NCBI RefSeq assembly: GCF_000147075.1
Contig: NC_014484.1
Coordinates: 2,187,501 to 2,251,500 of the forward strand
Origin: Spirochaeta thermophila DSM 6192
Lineage (GTDB): Bacteria > Spirochaetota > Spirochaetia > Winmispirales > Winmispiraceae
Direction of reading: 5' to 3'
DNA length: 64,000 nucleotides
Position 1 is the first letter of the stretch; the number at the start of each line of letters is the position of its first letter. Shown piece after piece: positions 21,985 through 30,451 of this stretch. The translations under genes and the position numbers were made by a program. The notes under the pieces were generated by a model. That model was given only the letters and a program-made list of their open reading frames with translations, made no database searches and was not told the origin of the DNA.

Positions 21985-22257
21985 TCAGTACCTGATCATG
22001 AACTCGTGGTGGTGTCCGGTGGGTTCCATGGGATGGATGTCTACCTTGAGCACCTGGGCGTAGAGCGGCCCCTTGTGGAGCCACCGGGCGAGTTCCTCCA
22101 GGGCCGCCTCGGGCCCTTCGGCGTACACCTCCACCGCGCCGTCGGGGGTGTTCCTCACCCATCCCACCAGGCCGAGGGCACGTGCTTTCTGCAGGCACGC
22201 GTACCTGAAACCCACACCCTGTACGCGCCCTTCCACTCGTGCGAAAAAGGCCTTCAT
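21985..22257 (-). CDS. acyP: Acylphosphatase
   Basis: The 90-residue enzyme hydrolyses carboxyl-phosphate bonds such as acetyl phosphate. The signature EGRVQGVGFRYACLQKARAL contains the phosphate-binding loop and catalytic Arg, and GLVGWVRNTPDGAVEVYAEG contains the catalytic Asn. I start at ATG 22257, which overlaps the upstream response regulator stop as ATGA. Coupling to two receiver-domain genes is notable because acetyl phosphate can phosphorylate receivers. Confidence 0.92.
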   Translation of the reverse strand: MKAFFARVEGRVQGVGFRYACLQKARALGLVGWVRNTPDGAVEVYAEGPEAALEELARWLHKGPLYAQVLKVDIHPMEPTGHHHEFMIRY

Positions 22258-22613
22258 TTCCCCAGACACTCCGACACCTTCCTCAATATCTCCTCGTAAT
22301 CAAAGGGTTTGTAGATGAGAGGAAAGGGTATCTCGAATCCGGGCTCGAGGAATCCGCTTATGACGATGACGGGCAGGTGCCCGCAGAACTTCTTGAGGAA
22401 TCTGATCCAGTAGTCCCCGCCGAGCCCGGAGAGCCGGTAGTCGGTGACGATACACTGGATGTCATGGTCGATGAGGATCCTGAGGGCACCGAGACCGTCG
22501 GAGGCCACGTGGACGTGGAAACGTCCGTCTTTGGAGAGGAAGTCCCTGAGGCTGAGGCGTATGGCGTCGTCGTCTTCCACAAGGAGTATGTGGGGGAGGT
22601 CTTTCTCACTCAT
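22254..22613 (-). CDS. Stand-alone response regulator receiver
   Basis: The 119-residue protein is a single receiver domain. It has the acidic cluster in HILLVEDDDAIRLSL, phospho-acceptor D58 in CIVTDYRLSGLGG, and K102 in LIYKPFDYEE. No output domain is present, so it likely signals by protein contact, CheY/Spo0F-like. The ATG at 22613 overlaps the upstream gene stop by 8 nt; the longer frame from 22685 would lie inside that gene. Confidence 0.88.
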   Translation of the reverse strand: MSEKDLPHILLVEDDDAIRLSLRDFLSKDGRFHVHVASDGLGALRILIDHDIQCIVTDYRLSGLGGDYWIRFLKKFCGHLPVIVISGFLEPGFEIPFPLIYKPFDYEEILRKVSECLGK

Positions 22614-23205
22614 TGTCGAACACCTTCCGTATCTCCGAAGCGAGGGCTTCGAACTCGAAGGGCTTCCTGAAGAAGGCGTCGGCACCTTCGAGAAGGATCT
22701 GCTGTTTCTCTCGGTCCCCCTCCAGCCCTGTGATGGCGAATACCACGGGAGCCCCCCAGGCGGATTCCTCCTTGATGCGGCGACACAGCTCGTGGCCGTT
22801 GATACCGGGAAGATCGAGGTCGAGGAGCACGAGGTCGGGACGTTCGCGGGCGAGGAGCATGCCCGCCTCGAAGCCGTCGAAGGCCTGGAGTATGGTGTAG
22901 CCCGGGAACTGTTTCTCGAGATATCGGCGCAGGAGGTTGTTGAGCTGGCGGTCGTCGTCGATGATGAGGATGCTGCCGGCGTTGAGATCCGCGAGCTCCT
23001 GGAGTTCGAGGGGGATCTTCATGCCGCGCTTCTCGAGGAAGTGGAGGAGGTCTTCGAGATACACGCGGTAGTGTCCTCCGGGGGTGGTGAAGCCCTTGAG
23101 GTGTCCCTGCTTGATCCAGTTGATGGCGGTCTGGTTGACCACACCGCAGATGTTGGCCACCTCGAGCGCCGAGAAGGTACGCACTTTCATCTTTCTCTGC
23201 GCCAT
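22606..23205 (-). CDS. MerR/excisionase-type HTH fused to a receiver domain
   Basis: Residues 6-60 form a winged helix of the MerR/excisionase type (TFSALEVANICGVVNQTAIN, then WIKQGHLKGFTTPGGHYRVY). Residues 76-199 form a receiver with DDD near 83-85, phospho-acceptor D129 in LVLLDLDLPG and K181 in FFRKPFEF. This order, DNA-binding domain first, is the reverse of ordinary response regulators. The start at 23205 has GGGAG 8 nt upstream. It leads the operon with the stand-alone receiver and acylphosphatase behind a near-consensus promoter. No histidine kinase is adjacent. Confidence 0.87.
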   Translation of the reverse strand: MAQRKMKVRTFSALEVANICGVVNQTAINWIKQGHLKGFTTPGGHYRVYLEDLLHFLEKRGMKIPLELQELADLNAGSILIIDDDRQLNNLLRRYLEKQFPGYTILQAFDGFEAGMLLARERPDLVLLDLDLPGINGHELCRRIKEESAWGAPVVFAITGLEGDREKQQILLEGADAFFRKPFEFEALASEIRKVFDNE

Positions 23206-23275
23206 CCGAGAGCTCCCGACGTACAAGCCATACTTTTTCTCTTATTCGCTATGATTATATTCATAGGATAAGTGT

Positions 23276-23303
23276 ATTATATCCAAAATCCCCGAAAAGT
23301 CAA
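23276..23303 (-). promoter_or_regulatory. Near-consensus promoter of the HTH-receiver operon
   Basis: The minus strand has TTGACT (23303-23298), a 16-bp spacer and a perfect TATAAT (23281-23276). A second TATAAT-like hexamer lies at 23259-23254. Confidence 0.75.
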
Positions 23304-23332
23304 TTGAAATAGGGTGCAATTCCAGATACCAT
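23304..23332 (+). promoter_or_regulatory. Promoter of the thioesterase gene
   Basis: TTGAAA (23304-23309), 17 bp and TACCAT (23327-23332). Its -35 abuts the -35 of the opposite promoter. It places transcription start after the upstream ATG at 23331, supporting the start codon at 23355. Confidence 0.55.
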
Positions 23333-23354
23333 GAGAAAATCCAGGAGGTTCCAT

Positions 23355-23849
23355 ATGGGAGATCGTATCAGAAATCCGTATGTGGGGATAGAGGGGTACC
23401 GGTGCTTCGGGTGTGCTCCCCATAATCCGGTGGGGCTCAGGATGTCGTTCGAGGTGGAGGGGGAGGAGGTGGTGTGCAGGTGGGAGCCGCGGGAGGAGTT
23501 GCAGGGCTACTATCGGGTGCTCCACGGCGGGATCCAGGCGACGCTCCTCGACGAGGCGGGGAGCTGGGTGGTCTTCGCCCTGGTGGGGACCTCCGGAACC
23601 ACACAGGAGCTCCAGGTCTCCTACGAGCGGCCGGTCTACGTGGACAGGGGGGCCCTCACGGTGCGGGCGCGTCTCGTGCGCATGGAGGGCCACCTGGCCC
23701 ATGTGGAGGGGGTGATCGAGGACGGGGAGGGACGGGTGTGCGCGAGGGGGCGGATGGTCTACTTCACGGTGCCCGAACACATCGCGAGGCGCCGGTTCTT
23801 CTACCCGGGGAGGGAGGCCTTCCTGGAGGGGGCTACCGGCGATCGGTGA
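23355..23849 (+). CDS. PaaI/4HBT-family hotdog thioesterase
   Basis: The 164-residue product has a cysteine-containing N-terminal element (GYRCFGCAPHNPVGLRMSF) and the hotdog core with YRVLHGGIQATLLDEAGSWV, where HGG and the acidic DE match the acyl-CoA thioesterase catalytic region. Start ATG 23355 has AGGAGG 7 nt upstream. Substrate is unknown; PaaI-type enzymes hydrolyse aryl- or acyl-CoA. The 3' end overlaps the convergent Crp/Fnr gene by 17 bp. Confidence 0.85.
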   Translation: MGDRIRNPYVGIEGYRCFGCAPHNPVGLRMSFEVEGEEVVCRWEPREELQGYYRVLHGGIQATLLDEAGSWVVFALVGTSGTTQELQVSYERPVYVDRGALTVRARLVRMEGHLAHVEGVIEDGEGRVCARGRMVYFTVPEHIARRRFFYPGREAFLEGATGDR

Positions 23850-24546
23850 GGATGCGGGTGAGGGCCCCGCGGTCGAGGATGCGCACGCGCCTCCCGGTCT
23901 TCTCGACGAGGCCTTCCCGGCGGAACCGGGAGAAGAGTCGGGAGAGCGAGGGGCGCGTGGTGCCGAGGTAGGTGGCGAGGTGCCCCACGGTGGAAGGGAG
24001 GGTCACGGCGCCGTCGGGATCGGCGGGGAGGGAGAGGAGGTAGCGGGCGAGGCGCTCCCGGAGGGAGAGGAGAGTGAGGAAGGAGAGGCGGCGGGAAAGG
24101 GCGAGGAGCTTGTCGGAGACGTCGGCGAGGAAGGAGGAGAGGAGGGCCGGATAGTGGCGGAAGAGCAGCAGGAGGTCGTCCTTCCGGAAGATCGCGGCCT
24201 TCCCCGAGGTGAGGGCGCGGACCTGCACGGGGAGCCGGGGGTCGGGGGCGAAGAGCACGGCAGGGGCGAGGACCGATGGTGCGTCGAAGCGCTCCACGGT
24301 GATGGTCCTGCCCTCGGGGTCGACGATCTCCCCTGCGCAGGAGCCTTCCAGGATGACCCAGAGCGCGGTGTAGGGTTCCTCCTGGAGGAGGAGGATCTGA
24401 TGACGGCGGAAGGGGTGGAGGGTGGGGAGGGCGCGCGTGAAGGCGGTGCGGGCTTCCTGGGGGGAGAGGGGGGAGAAGAGGGTGACCTGGAGGAGGCGGC
24501 GGAGGAGGGGGGGGAGGGGGGCTGCGCTATCCTTCCTGGCGTTCAT
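23833..24546 (-). CDS. Crp/Fnr-family regulator, probable HcpR-type
   Basis: The 237-residue protein has a cyclic-nucleotide-like sensor domain (RHQILLLQEEPYTALWVILE, then GSCAGEIVDPEGRTITVERF) and a C-terminal Crp HTH (VGHLATYLGTTRPSLSRLFS, then RFRREGLVEK). It lacks an N-terminal Fe-S cysteine cluster of the FNR type. Divergent placement from the ferredoxin-hcp operon, with a shared palindrome, points to HcpR, the nitrosative-stress regulator of hcp; this is inference from context. Start is ATG 24546, with no Shine-Dalgarno and a -10 exactly 6 nt upstream. Confidence 0.82.
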   Translation of the reverse strand: MNARKDSAAPLPPLLRRLLQVTLFSPLSPQEARTAFTRALPTLHPFRRHQILLLQEEPYTALWVILEGSCAGEIVDPEGRTITVERFDAPSVLAPAVLFAPDPRLPVQVRALTSGKAAIFRKDDLLLLFRHYPALLSSFLADVSDKLLALSRRLSFLTLLSLRERLARYLLSLPADPDGAVTLPSTVGHLATYLGTTRPSLSRLFSRFRREGLVEKTGRRVRILDRGALTRILTDRR

Positions 24547-24552
24547 GATAAA

Positions 24553-24558
24553 AATATA
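24553..24558 (-). promoter_or_regulatory. -10 of the Crp/Fnr regulator, leaderless geometry
   Basis: The minus strand reads TGT-TATATT (extended -10), then six bases TTTATC, then the start codon ATG. Confidence 0.5.
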
Positions 24559-24575
24559 ACACATTTTCTCAAGAA

Positions 24576-24593
24576 ATGTAACAATCGTTACAT
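24576..24593. promoter_or_regulatory. Palindromic Crp/Fnr-type operator
   Basis: ATGTAAC-AATC-GTTACAT is a perfect inverted repeat in the divergent region between the regulator and the ferredoxin-hcp operon. Its 6-4-6 spacing is that expected for a Crp/Fnr dimer. It sits between candidate -35 TTCTCA (24566-24571) and -10 TACATA (24589-24594) for the plus strand, so occupancy could repress that promoter, or activate one further downstream. Confidence 0.8.
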
Positions 24594-24647
24594 ACATGTG
24601 CGCTCCTCCTGTGTAGACTCGAGGCAGCACGATACCGGGAGGAGATC

Positions 24648-25481
24648 ATGAAGCGGACGATCATCACTATAGACGAGGACCTGTGTACCGGATGCGGGGA
24701 GTGCATCCCCAATTGTCCGGAAGGGGCGCTCCAGATCATCGACGGAAAGGCGCGGCTCATAAGCGACCTGTTCTGCGATGGGCTGGGGGCCTGCATCGGC
24801 CACTGCCCGGTGGGGGCCATCAGCTTCGAGGAACGTGAGGCCGAGCCCTACGACGAGCGGGCCGTCATCGCGAACATCGTGAGGCAGGGCCCGGAGGTGA
24901 TCCGTGCCCACCTCGCCCACCTCGCGGAACACGGCGAGGAGGAGCACCTCTCCGAGGCGATTGCCTACCTCAAAGAGCACCACATCCCGGTGCCGGAGTA
25001 CAGGCCCACCGCACCCCATGCCTTTACGGGGTGTCCCTCGAGCGTGGCGCGCACCATCGAGCGGCCGGAGGCGCCGTCCCCGGTCTCCACCCCCTCCGCC
25101 CTCTCCCAGTGGCCCATCCAGCTCCACCTCGTCCACCCGGAGGCCCCCTTCTTCAGGGAGGCGCACCTCCTCGTCGCGGCCGACTGCACGGCCTTCGCCC
25201 TCGGGGGGTTCCACGCCCAGCTCCTCGCAGGGAGAAAGCTCCTCATCGCCTGTCCCAAGCTCGACGAAGGCCAGGACGTCTACCTCGAGAAGCTCTCCCA
25301 CCTCTTCGCACATGCCCGTCCCGCGAGCATCACGGTGGCGATCATGGAGGTTCCCTGCTGCAGGGGGCTCCTCTACCTCGTGGAAGAGGCGCTGAAGCGG
25401 GCGGGGACCGAGGTGCCCCTTTCCCTCGCCGTCGTGAGCATAGACGGCGAACTCATATCCAGAGAGGAGATCGCCCTCTGA
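24648..25481 (+). CDS. Hcp-associated ferredoxin-like protein
   Basis: The 277-residue protein has two [4Fe-4S] modules at residues 13-60: CTGCGECIPNCPEG (four Cys) and CDGLGACIGHCPVG, in which the usual second Cys is Leu. The remaining 200 residues include LLVAADCTAFALGGFHAQLL and ITVAIMEVPCCRGLLYL, a layout I know from proteins encoded next to hcp. It probably donates electrons to Hcp in the cytoplasm. The gene is 36 bp upstream of hcp and has a GGAGGAG site. Confidence 0.87.
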   Translation: MKRTIITIDEDLCTGCGECIPNCPEGALQIIDGKARLISDLFCDGLGACIGHCPVGAISFEEREAEPYDERAVIANIVRQGPEVIRAHLAHLAEHGEEEHLSEAIAYLKEHHIPVPEYRPTAPHAFTGCPSSVARTIERPEAPSPVSTPSALSQWPIQLHLVHPEAPFFREAHLLVAADCTAFALGGFHAQLLAGRKLLIACPKLDEGQDVYLEKLSHLFAHARPASITVAIMEVPCCRGLLYLVEEALKRAGTEVPLSLAVVSIDGELISREEIAL

Positions 25482-25517
25482 TCTTCCCCTACACCACAAC
25501 CTACAGGAGGATGCAGC

Positions 25518-27176
25518 ATGAGTATGTTCTGCTTCCAGTGTCAGGAGGCTGCCCGCGGCACAGGATGCGAGATCCGCGGGGTGTGCGGTAAAACCGGGGA
25601 GGTATCCAACCTGCAGGATACCCTCGTCCACGTGCTCAAAGGCCTCGCCTTCTACCACCGCACGGCCATGGAGGCCGGCATCGACGACCGGGAGGCCGAG
25701 CGGATCATCATCGAGGGACTCTTCACCACGGTCACCAACGTGAACTTCGATCCCGATGACTTCGTGAGGAGGATCCAGGAGGCGCTCCAGGTGCGCGAAT
25801 CCCTCAGGAAGAGGCTCCACGAGGCCGGGGTTCAGATGAAGGAGCCCGACTTCGCCCGATGGCACGAGGGAGGCCCCGCCGACTGGAAACGGGAGGGGTA
25901 CAAGCTGGGGCCACGGCGCACCGAAGATCCGGACGTACGGTCGCTCAAGGAGCTCCTCCTCTACGGTCTCAAAGGCATGGCGGCCTACACACACCATGCC
26001 GCAGTCCTCGGCTACAGGGACGAGCGGATCATCTCCTTCATCGATGAGGCGCTCATCGCCACAGAAGATACCACGCGCTCTGCCGGGGAACTCATCGATC
26101 TGGTCATGGAGTGCGGCCGCACAGGCGTGCTCGCCATGGAGCTTCTCGACAAGGCCAACACCTCCACCTACGGGAATCCCGAGGTGAGCACCGTGAACCT
26201 GGGGGTGAGGAACAGGCCGGGAATCCTGGTGAGCGGACACGACCTCAAGGATCTCGAGGACCTCCTCGAACAGACGAAGGATGCGGGTATCGACATCTAC
26301 ACCCACGGTGAGATGCTCCCCGCCCACTACTATCCTTTCTTCAAGAAGTATCCGCATTTCGCCGGCAACTACGGAAACGCATGGTGGAAGCAGGTGGAGG
26401 AATTCGAGGCATTCGGCGGGCCCATCCTCATGACCACCAACTGCCTCGTGCCGCCTCCTGCGAACGCATCCTACCTTTCCAGGCTCTACACCACCGGTCC
26501 GGTGCGGTACCCCGGCGCGCACCACATCCCGGAGAGAACACCGGGGGCCCGAAAGGACTTCTCCCGCCTCATCGAACACGCAAAGACCTGTCCGCCTCCT
26601 GCTCAGCTGGAGGAAGGCACCATCGTGGGAGGCTTTGCCCACCACCAGGTAGCGGCAGTGGCGGAGAAGGTCCTCGAGGCGATAAAGGCCGGCAAGATCA
26701 CCCGGTTCGTCGTGATGGCAGGCTGTGACGGCCGATTCCCCTCGCGTGCGTACTACACCGAGTTCGCCCAGCGCCTCCCCCGGGACACCGTGATCCTCAC
26801 CGCAGGGTGCGCTAAATATCGATACCACAAGCTCCCGCTGGGAGAGATCGACGGGATACCACGGATCCTCGACGCGGGACAGTGCAACGACAGCTACTCG
26901 CTCATCAAGACCGCCCTCACCCTCAAGGAGGCCCTGGGTGTCGCATCGGTGAACGATCTCCCCATCGTCTACAATATCGCCTGGTACGAGCAGAAGGCGG
27001 TCATCGTCCTCCTCGCCCTCCTTGCCCTGGGGGTGAAGCGGATCCACCTCGGTCCCACCCTCCCCGCCTTTCTCTCCGAGGGGGTGCGCGACGTCCTCAT
27101 CAGAGAGTTCGAAATCGGGACCATCGACACGGTGGGCGATGATCTCGACCGGATGCTCGCTGCTGCAATGGCCTAG
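25518..27176 (+). CDS. hcp: Hybrid cluster protein (hydroxylamine/NO reductase)
   Basis: The 552-residue protein has the N-terminal cubane ligands C5-x2-C8-x8-C17-x5-C23 ([17 protein letters not shown] then EIRGVC), the spacing of class I Hcp. The hybrid-cluster region includes [59 protein letters not shown] and [19 protein letters not shown]. Hcp reduces NO or hydroxylamine and protects against nitrosative stress. Length fits class I. It is co-transcribed with the ferredoxin-like gene and likely controlled by the divergent regulator. Confidence 0.97.
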   Translation: MSMFCFQCQEAARGTGCEIRGVCGKTGEVSNLQDTLVHVLKGLAFYHRTAMEAGIDDREAERIIIEGLFTTVTNVNFDPDDFVRRIQEALQVRESLRKRLHEAGVQMKEPDFARWHEGGPADWKREGYKLGPRRTEDPDVRSLKELLLYGLKGMAAYTHHAAVLGYRDERIISFIDEALIATEDTTRSAGELIDLVMECGRTGVLAMELLDKANTSTYGNPEVSTVNLGVRNRPGILVSGHDLKDLEDLLEQTKDAGIDIYTHGEMLPAHYYPFFKKYPHFAGNYGNAWWKQVEEFEAFGGPILMTTNCLVPPPANASYLSRLYTTGPVRYPGAHHIPERTPGARKDFSRLIEHAKTCPPPAQLEEGTIVGGFAHHQVAAVAEKVLEAIKAGKITRFVVMAGCDGRFPSRAYYTEFAQRLPRDTVILTAGCAKYRYHKLPLGEIDGIPRILDAGQCNDSYSLIKTALTLKEALGVASVNDLPIVYNIAWYEQKAVIVLLALLALGVKRIHLGPTLPAFLSEGVRDVLIREFEIGTIDTVGDDLDRMLAAAMA

Positions 27177-27198
27177 AGGATGAGCCCTCATTATCCAA

Positions 27199-27232
27199 GA
27201 GGAGGAGGTGGGGCCCCCCTCACCTCCTCCTC
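27199..27232 (+). terminator. Hairpin after hcp, at the island boundary
   Basis: GAGGAGGAGGTG and its perfect complement flank a 10-nt loop 23 bp after the hcp stop. A T tract is lacking, so termination efficiency is uncertain. It could serve transcripts from both sides. Confidence 0.5.
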
Positions 27233-27241
27233 GATCTCAAA

Positions 27242-27280
27242 TGATCACACGCACCCCGTCCTCCCACACCGTCTCCGCCA
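27242..27280 (-). repeat. 39-bp exact copy of part of the giant gene
   Basis: These 39 bases are identical, in the same orientation, to 31819-31857 inside the giant gene, where they encode AETVWEDGVRVI. Here they lie outside any ORF, 9 bp beyond the restored stop of the broken glycan-binding-like gene. They look like a recombination scar or the remains of a paralogous tail. Confidence 0.85.
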
Positions 27281-27289
27281 ACTTTCCCC

Positions 27290-28332
27290 TTACTTCTTCT
27301 TCCTCTTCTCCCACTCCTCAACCTCCTTTGCAGGCTCCCAGTCATCATATTCCTCAGGATCAAAGGGACTCACCCGCTCAAGAAATATCCCCGTTACGCA
27401 CGTGTCGTCCCACCTCGTCCCCTTGTACACCTCCCTGATCTCAACACTCCACCTCCTTCGCCAGCCGCGGGAGCTTCACCACGTGAAACCTCACCACATC
27501 AGGAAACTCCACCTCTACCTCAAACGGCTCACCCCCATCCACCGACCGGATCACCGCCCGCTTCACCCGGTTGTTCATCTTGTACAGGTGCGGACGCAAA
27601 GGATCCACAAACCCGTTCAGCACCACCAGCGTGTTCGTCCCCTCACCCTTCCCCTCTACCTCCCACAACACCCCACCGGGCACCACCCGCCTCCCCTTCA
27701 CCGTCACCCTGATCTTCTCCCCTATCCCAGGCCACTCCACCCCCTCCACCCACGGCTCGATACTCGCACTATTGAACACGCGGGAATTCGCCTCTCTCCC
27801 AGGGCCAAATATGAAAATAAAGAGCTCCCGCATCTTCTCTCCTGTGTATCGGATCGTCCTCCCCCTCACCGTCTCCACCAGATACGAAAAAGGCTCCACA
27901 GACGCAATCCCCGTCTCCTCGTATATACTCCACCATAATATCTCTAGGTGTTCCTCCCTCATCTTCCTAAACGTCTCTTTATCCTACCCATACCGCATCG
28001 ATCGGCTTCGAAATACACATGTCCGACCACCCAGACGGCTCCACAATGTGATACACAAACCACCCCCCTCCCCATATCAACATGTACCGACGCCCGTTCA
28101 CCCTCACATACAGATATCCATCATCACCTTCCTCCACCATCTCCTCGTAGATCCACCAACTCCCTCCATCCTTAAACGCCCCCCAATCCTCAAAATAGAG
28201 TCTCCCTCCTGCCTCTCCTACAAAACAGAGCGGGAAATACATGGAAAACCCCACTCCTACTCCCACCTCGTGCCCTTGGACCACACCCACCATCCATAGC
28301 CCACAGACCATCCATACCCACATCCGCTTCAT
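27290..28332 (-). pseudogene. Exported protein with discoidin/NADase-type glycan-binding-like domain, two frameshifts
   Basis: Segment 1 (ATG 28332, strong GGAGGGA site) has signal peptide MKRMWVWMVCGLWMVGVVQG and ends at TAA 27979. Segment 2 (27962-27441, another frame) contains NTLVVLNGFVDPLRPHLYKM and NNRVKRAVIRSV. Segment 3 continues in a third register with EIREVYKGTRWDDTCVTGIF to TAA at 27292-27290. The last two together resemble, from memory, the C-terminal discoidin-like NADase-type glycan-binding domain of spirochaetal exported proteins (NNRVK... then KGTRWDDT). Two single-base shifts, near 27965-27980 and near 27441, restore one protein of roughly 345 residues. The decay of a coherent protein in three adjacent frames is the evidence. 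Confidence 0.72.
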
Positions 28333-28342
28333 CGTTCCCTCC

Positions 28343-29274
28343 TTACTCCTGTGTCCATAGTGGTGGATACTCACTATAGCTCCAGTACCTGCCAAAGAGA
28401 TCATACAGCTTCAGAAACGTCTCGTAGCCGTCCTTAAGCCCTCACTCATCATACACCGTCCCCTTGATGGCCTGAAGCACATCAGGAGGAGGCATGATGC
28501 ATCCATCACTCCCTGACCACACCTCCGTCCTCCTGTCAGTGTAGTACGCAGTGTGGAAATTCCACGCCGCATCCTCCTCATCGTCGTACCCACTCCACGC
28601 GATGATGTCCCCATCCATCACCACCGCATCGTGGAGTATCCCTACACTCTCAAAAGTCATTCCTGTGCCTTTGAAATTCTCTATTTTGTTATACCCCAGC
28701 CTCCACCACACATCGCTCACAATCGTATTCCCCTGCACCGTGCCAAACACAGGATGCTCGTACGACTGGTTCCGTATCGTCCCATCAGCCCCATCCTTCC
28801 ACAAAGAGTCCACACTCTGGACCGGTGAGAACTGGCGACGATCCAGCTCTTCTCCCTCTATACTCTGCTTTATCAATACCACTTCATCCAGCCCGAGATT
28901 CCTCCCCTTATGGAAGTTAGAAAAATAGCTCGCTCCCTGCCGGAACACTCCTCCCACACCACAAACCGCTCCTGAATGATCCCTCTCTCATCTACTCTCA
29001 ACGCAAGCATCTTATCCCCCACCTTCCACCCCAACTCCTCCTCCACATTGATCGCTACCGCCCCCGCTCCCGCATCACCACTCCGTTCCCATATCCTCTT
29101 CTCCTCATTCCACGAAAACCCCAGCCCCTTGAGCACCGCCTCCCCTCCAAGCCGCAACAGCTGCTCCTCACTCACCCACCCAGGAAGTTACCCCGTTCGG
29201 TAGATCGCCACCACCCCCGCATCGTCCACCTCCAACACATCCTTCAATGTCTGCGCATCGTAGTGCCTCGCATC
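28343..29274 (-). pseudogene. Broken tail module in frame with the RCC1 gene
   Basis: Reading on from the RCC1 stop (TAG, 29277-29275) in the same frame gives DARHYDAQTLKDVLEVDDAG and VVAIYRTG, then TAA, then LPGWVSEEQLLRLGGEAVLK and further to about 28950. A one-base shift near 28950 leads to FRQGASYFSNFHKGRNLGLD and on to a TGA at 28444-28442. After that TGA the same frame continues GLKDGYETFLKLYDLFGRYW to a final TAA at 28343. The lesions are thus one shift and two internal nonsense codons. The tail is of unknown function, Trp/Tyr-rich and with the same codon bias as the giant gene. It is either the lost C-terminus of the RCC1 protein or an abandoned C-terminal cassette of a large protein. 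Confidence 0.68.
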
Positions 29275-30426
29275 CTACTCCCCTTCCACTCCCTCAATCC
29301 CCAACTGCCCATACCCATTCTCCCCTATCCCCCATAAGCTCCCATCCTCCTTCAGCACAAACGCGTACAGCTCCCCTGTCTCAACCGCCTTCACCCCCTC
29401 CATCACCTTCACCCATGGATACTCAGGATCCCGTTCCCTCCCCACCTTCCCAAGCACCGTTTCCTCCGGCACCCACACACTCCCATCCTCCTTCAACGCA
29501 AGCGTCACAGCGTATCCAGAACTCACCTCCTTCACTCCCTCAAATACCTTTGTCCACCTCCACACATAATCCTCGCTCCTCACATAGTCCTTCTCCTTCA
29601 CCCTCAACCCCACTTGCCCTACCCGGTTGTCTCCCGCACCCCACAAGCTCCCATCCTCCTTGATCACAAACGAGTGCCACTTCCCCGCCCCCACCGCCTT
29701 CGCACCCTCCATCACCTTCGTCCACTCCTCTCTCCACCTCCTCTCCCCCACCCCAAGCTGCCCCGCAAAGTTAGTCCCCACCACCCACACACTCCCATCC
29801 GCCTTCAACGCCAGCGCGTGAGACTCCCCTGTCGCCACGTCCACCACCCCCTCCATCACCTTCTTCCACCCCATCCCCTCCTTCCAATTCATCGCAGGCT
29901 CCACTCCAAAGTCCGTATCCTCTTCCCATCCCCCTACCCACAGACTCCCATCCTCCTTGATCACAAACGAGTGCATCGCACACGCTGCGATCTTCACCAC
30001 CCCCTCCGCCACCTTCACCCACTCCATCCTCACCCACTTCTCCCTGTCCCATCTGTCCTCCTCCACAAGCCCAAGCTGCCCATACGTGTTCGACCCTATC
30101 CCCCACACAGTCCCATCCCCCTTCAACACCAGAATGTGACCTCCGCCCATGGCTACGTCCTCCACCCCACCCCACTCCCGTATCTTCACCCACTTCCGTA
30201 ACTCCTCCTCCCCCTCCCTCCTCATCAGCCGCTTCGCCAACCGCCCCACCCCCCACAAGCTCCCATCCTCCTTCAGCACCACCGAACTGATCCAATCAGC
30301 CGCCACCTCCCTCACCCCCTCCATCACCTTCACCCACTCCCCCACCCACTCCCTCTTCCACTCGTCCCCACTCACCACTCCCACCCCCACCAGCATCATC
30401 ATCACGAACACCACTGCTCTCTTCAT
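29275..30426 (-). CDS. Exported RCC1-repeat (beta-propeller) protein
   Basis: ATG 30426 (MKRAVVFVMMMLVGVGVVSG, signal peptide) has GGAGG 7 nt upstream; the ATG 6 nt earlier is too close to that site. The 383 residues contain about seven RCC1-type repeats, each with a V.EVA.G..H..VLKEDGSLWG.G.N.YGQLG pattern, for example SHALALKADGSVWVVGTNFA and HSFVIKEDGSLWGAGDNRVG. RCC1 propellers mediate protein binding; bacterial secreted forms are poorly understood. The gene is 25 bp downstream of the giant gene and probably co-transcribed. The open frame ends at a TAG beyond which coding-like sequence continues in frame. Confidence 0.85.
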   Translation of the reverse strand: MKRAVVFVMMMLVGVGVVSGDEWKREWVGEWVKVMEGVREVAADWISSVVLKEDGSLWGVGRLAKRLMRREGEEELRKWVKIREWGGVEDVAMGGGHILVLKGDGTVWGIGSNTYGQLGLVEEDRWDREKWVRMEWVKVAEGVVKIAACAMHSFVIKEDGSLWVGGWEEDTDFGVEPAMNWKEGMGWKKVMEGVVDVATGESHALALKADGSVWVVGTNFAGQLGVGERRWREEWTKVMEGAKAVGAGKWHSFVIKEDGSLWGAGDNRVGQVGLRVKEKDYVRSEDYVWRWTKVFEGVKEVSSGYAVTLALKEDGSVWVPEETVLGKVGRERDPEYPWVKVMEGVKAVETGELYAFVLKEDGSLWGIGENGYGQLGIEGVEGE

Positions 30427-30451
30427 CTTCATGCCTCCTCTCTTAAGTATT

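Noticed and set aside
27180-27480. Integrase, transposase or attachment site marking the island edge
   Set aside because: No recombinase gene or IS inverted repeats are visible at either edge; only the hairpin after hcp and the 39-bp repeat are present.
29300-30400. CRISPR-like or tandem DNA repeat array
   Set aside because: The regular similarity is protein-level RCC1 repetition in a coding frame with variable spacing, not identical direct repeats with spacers.
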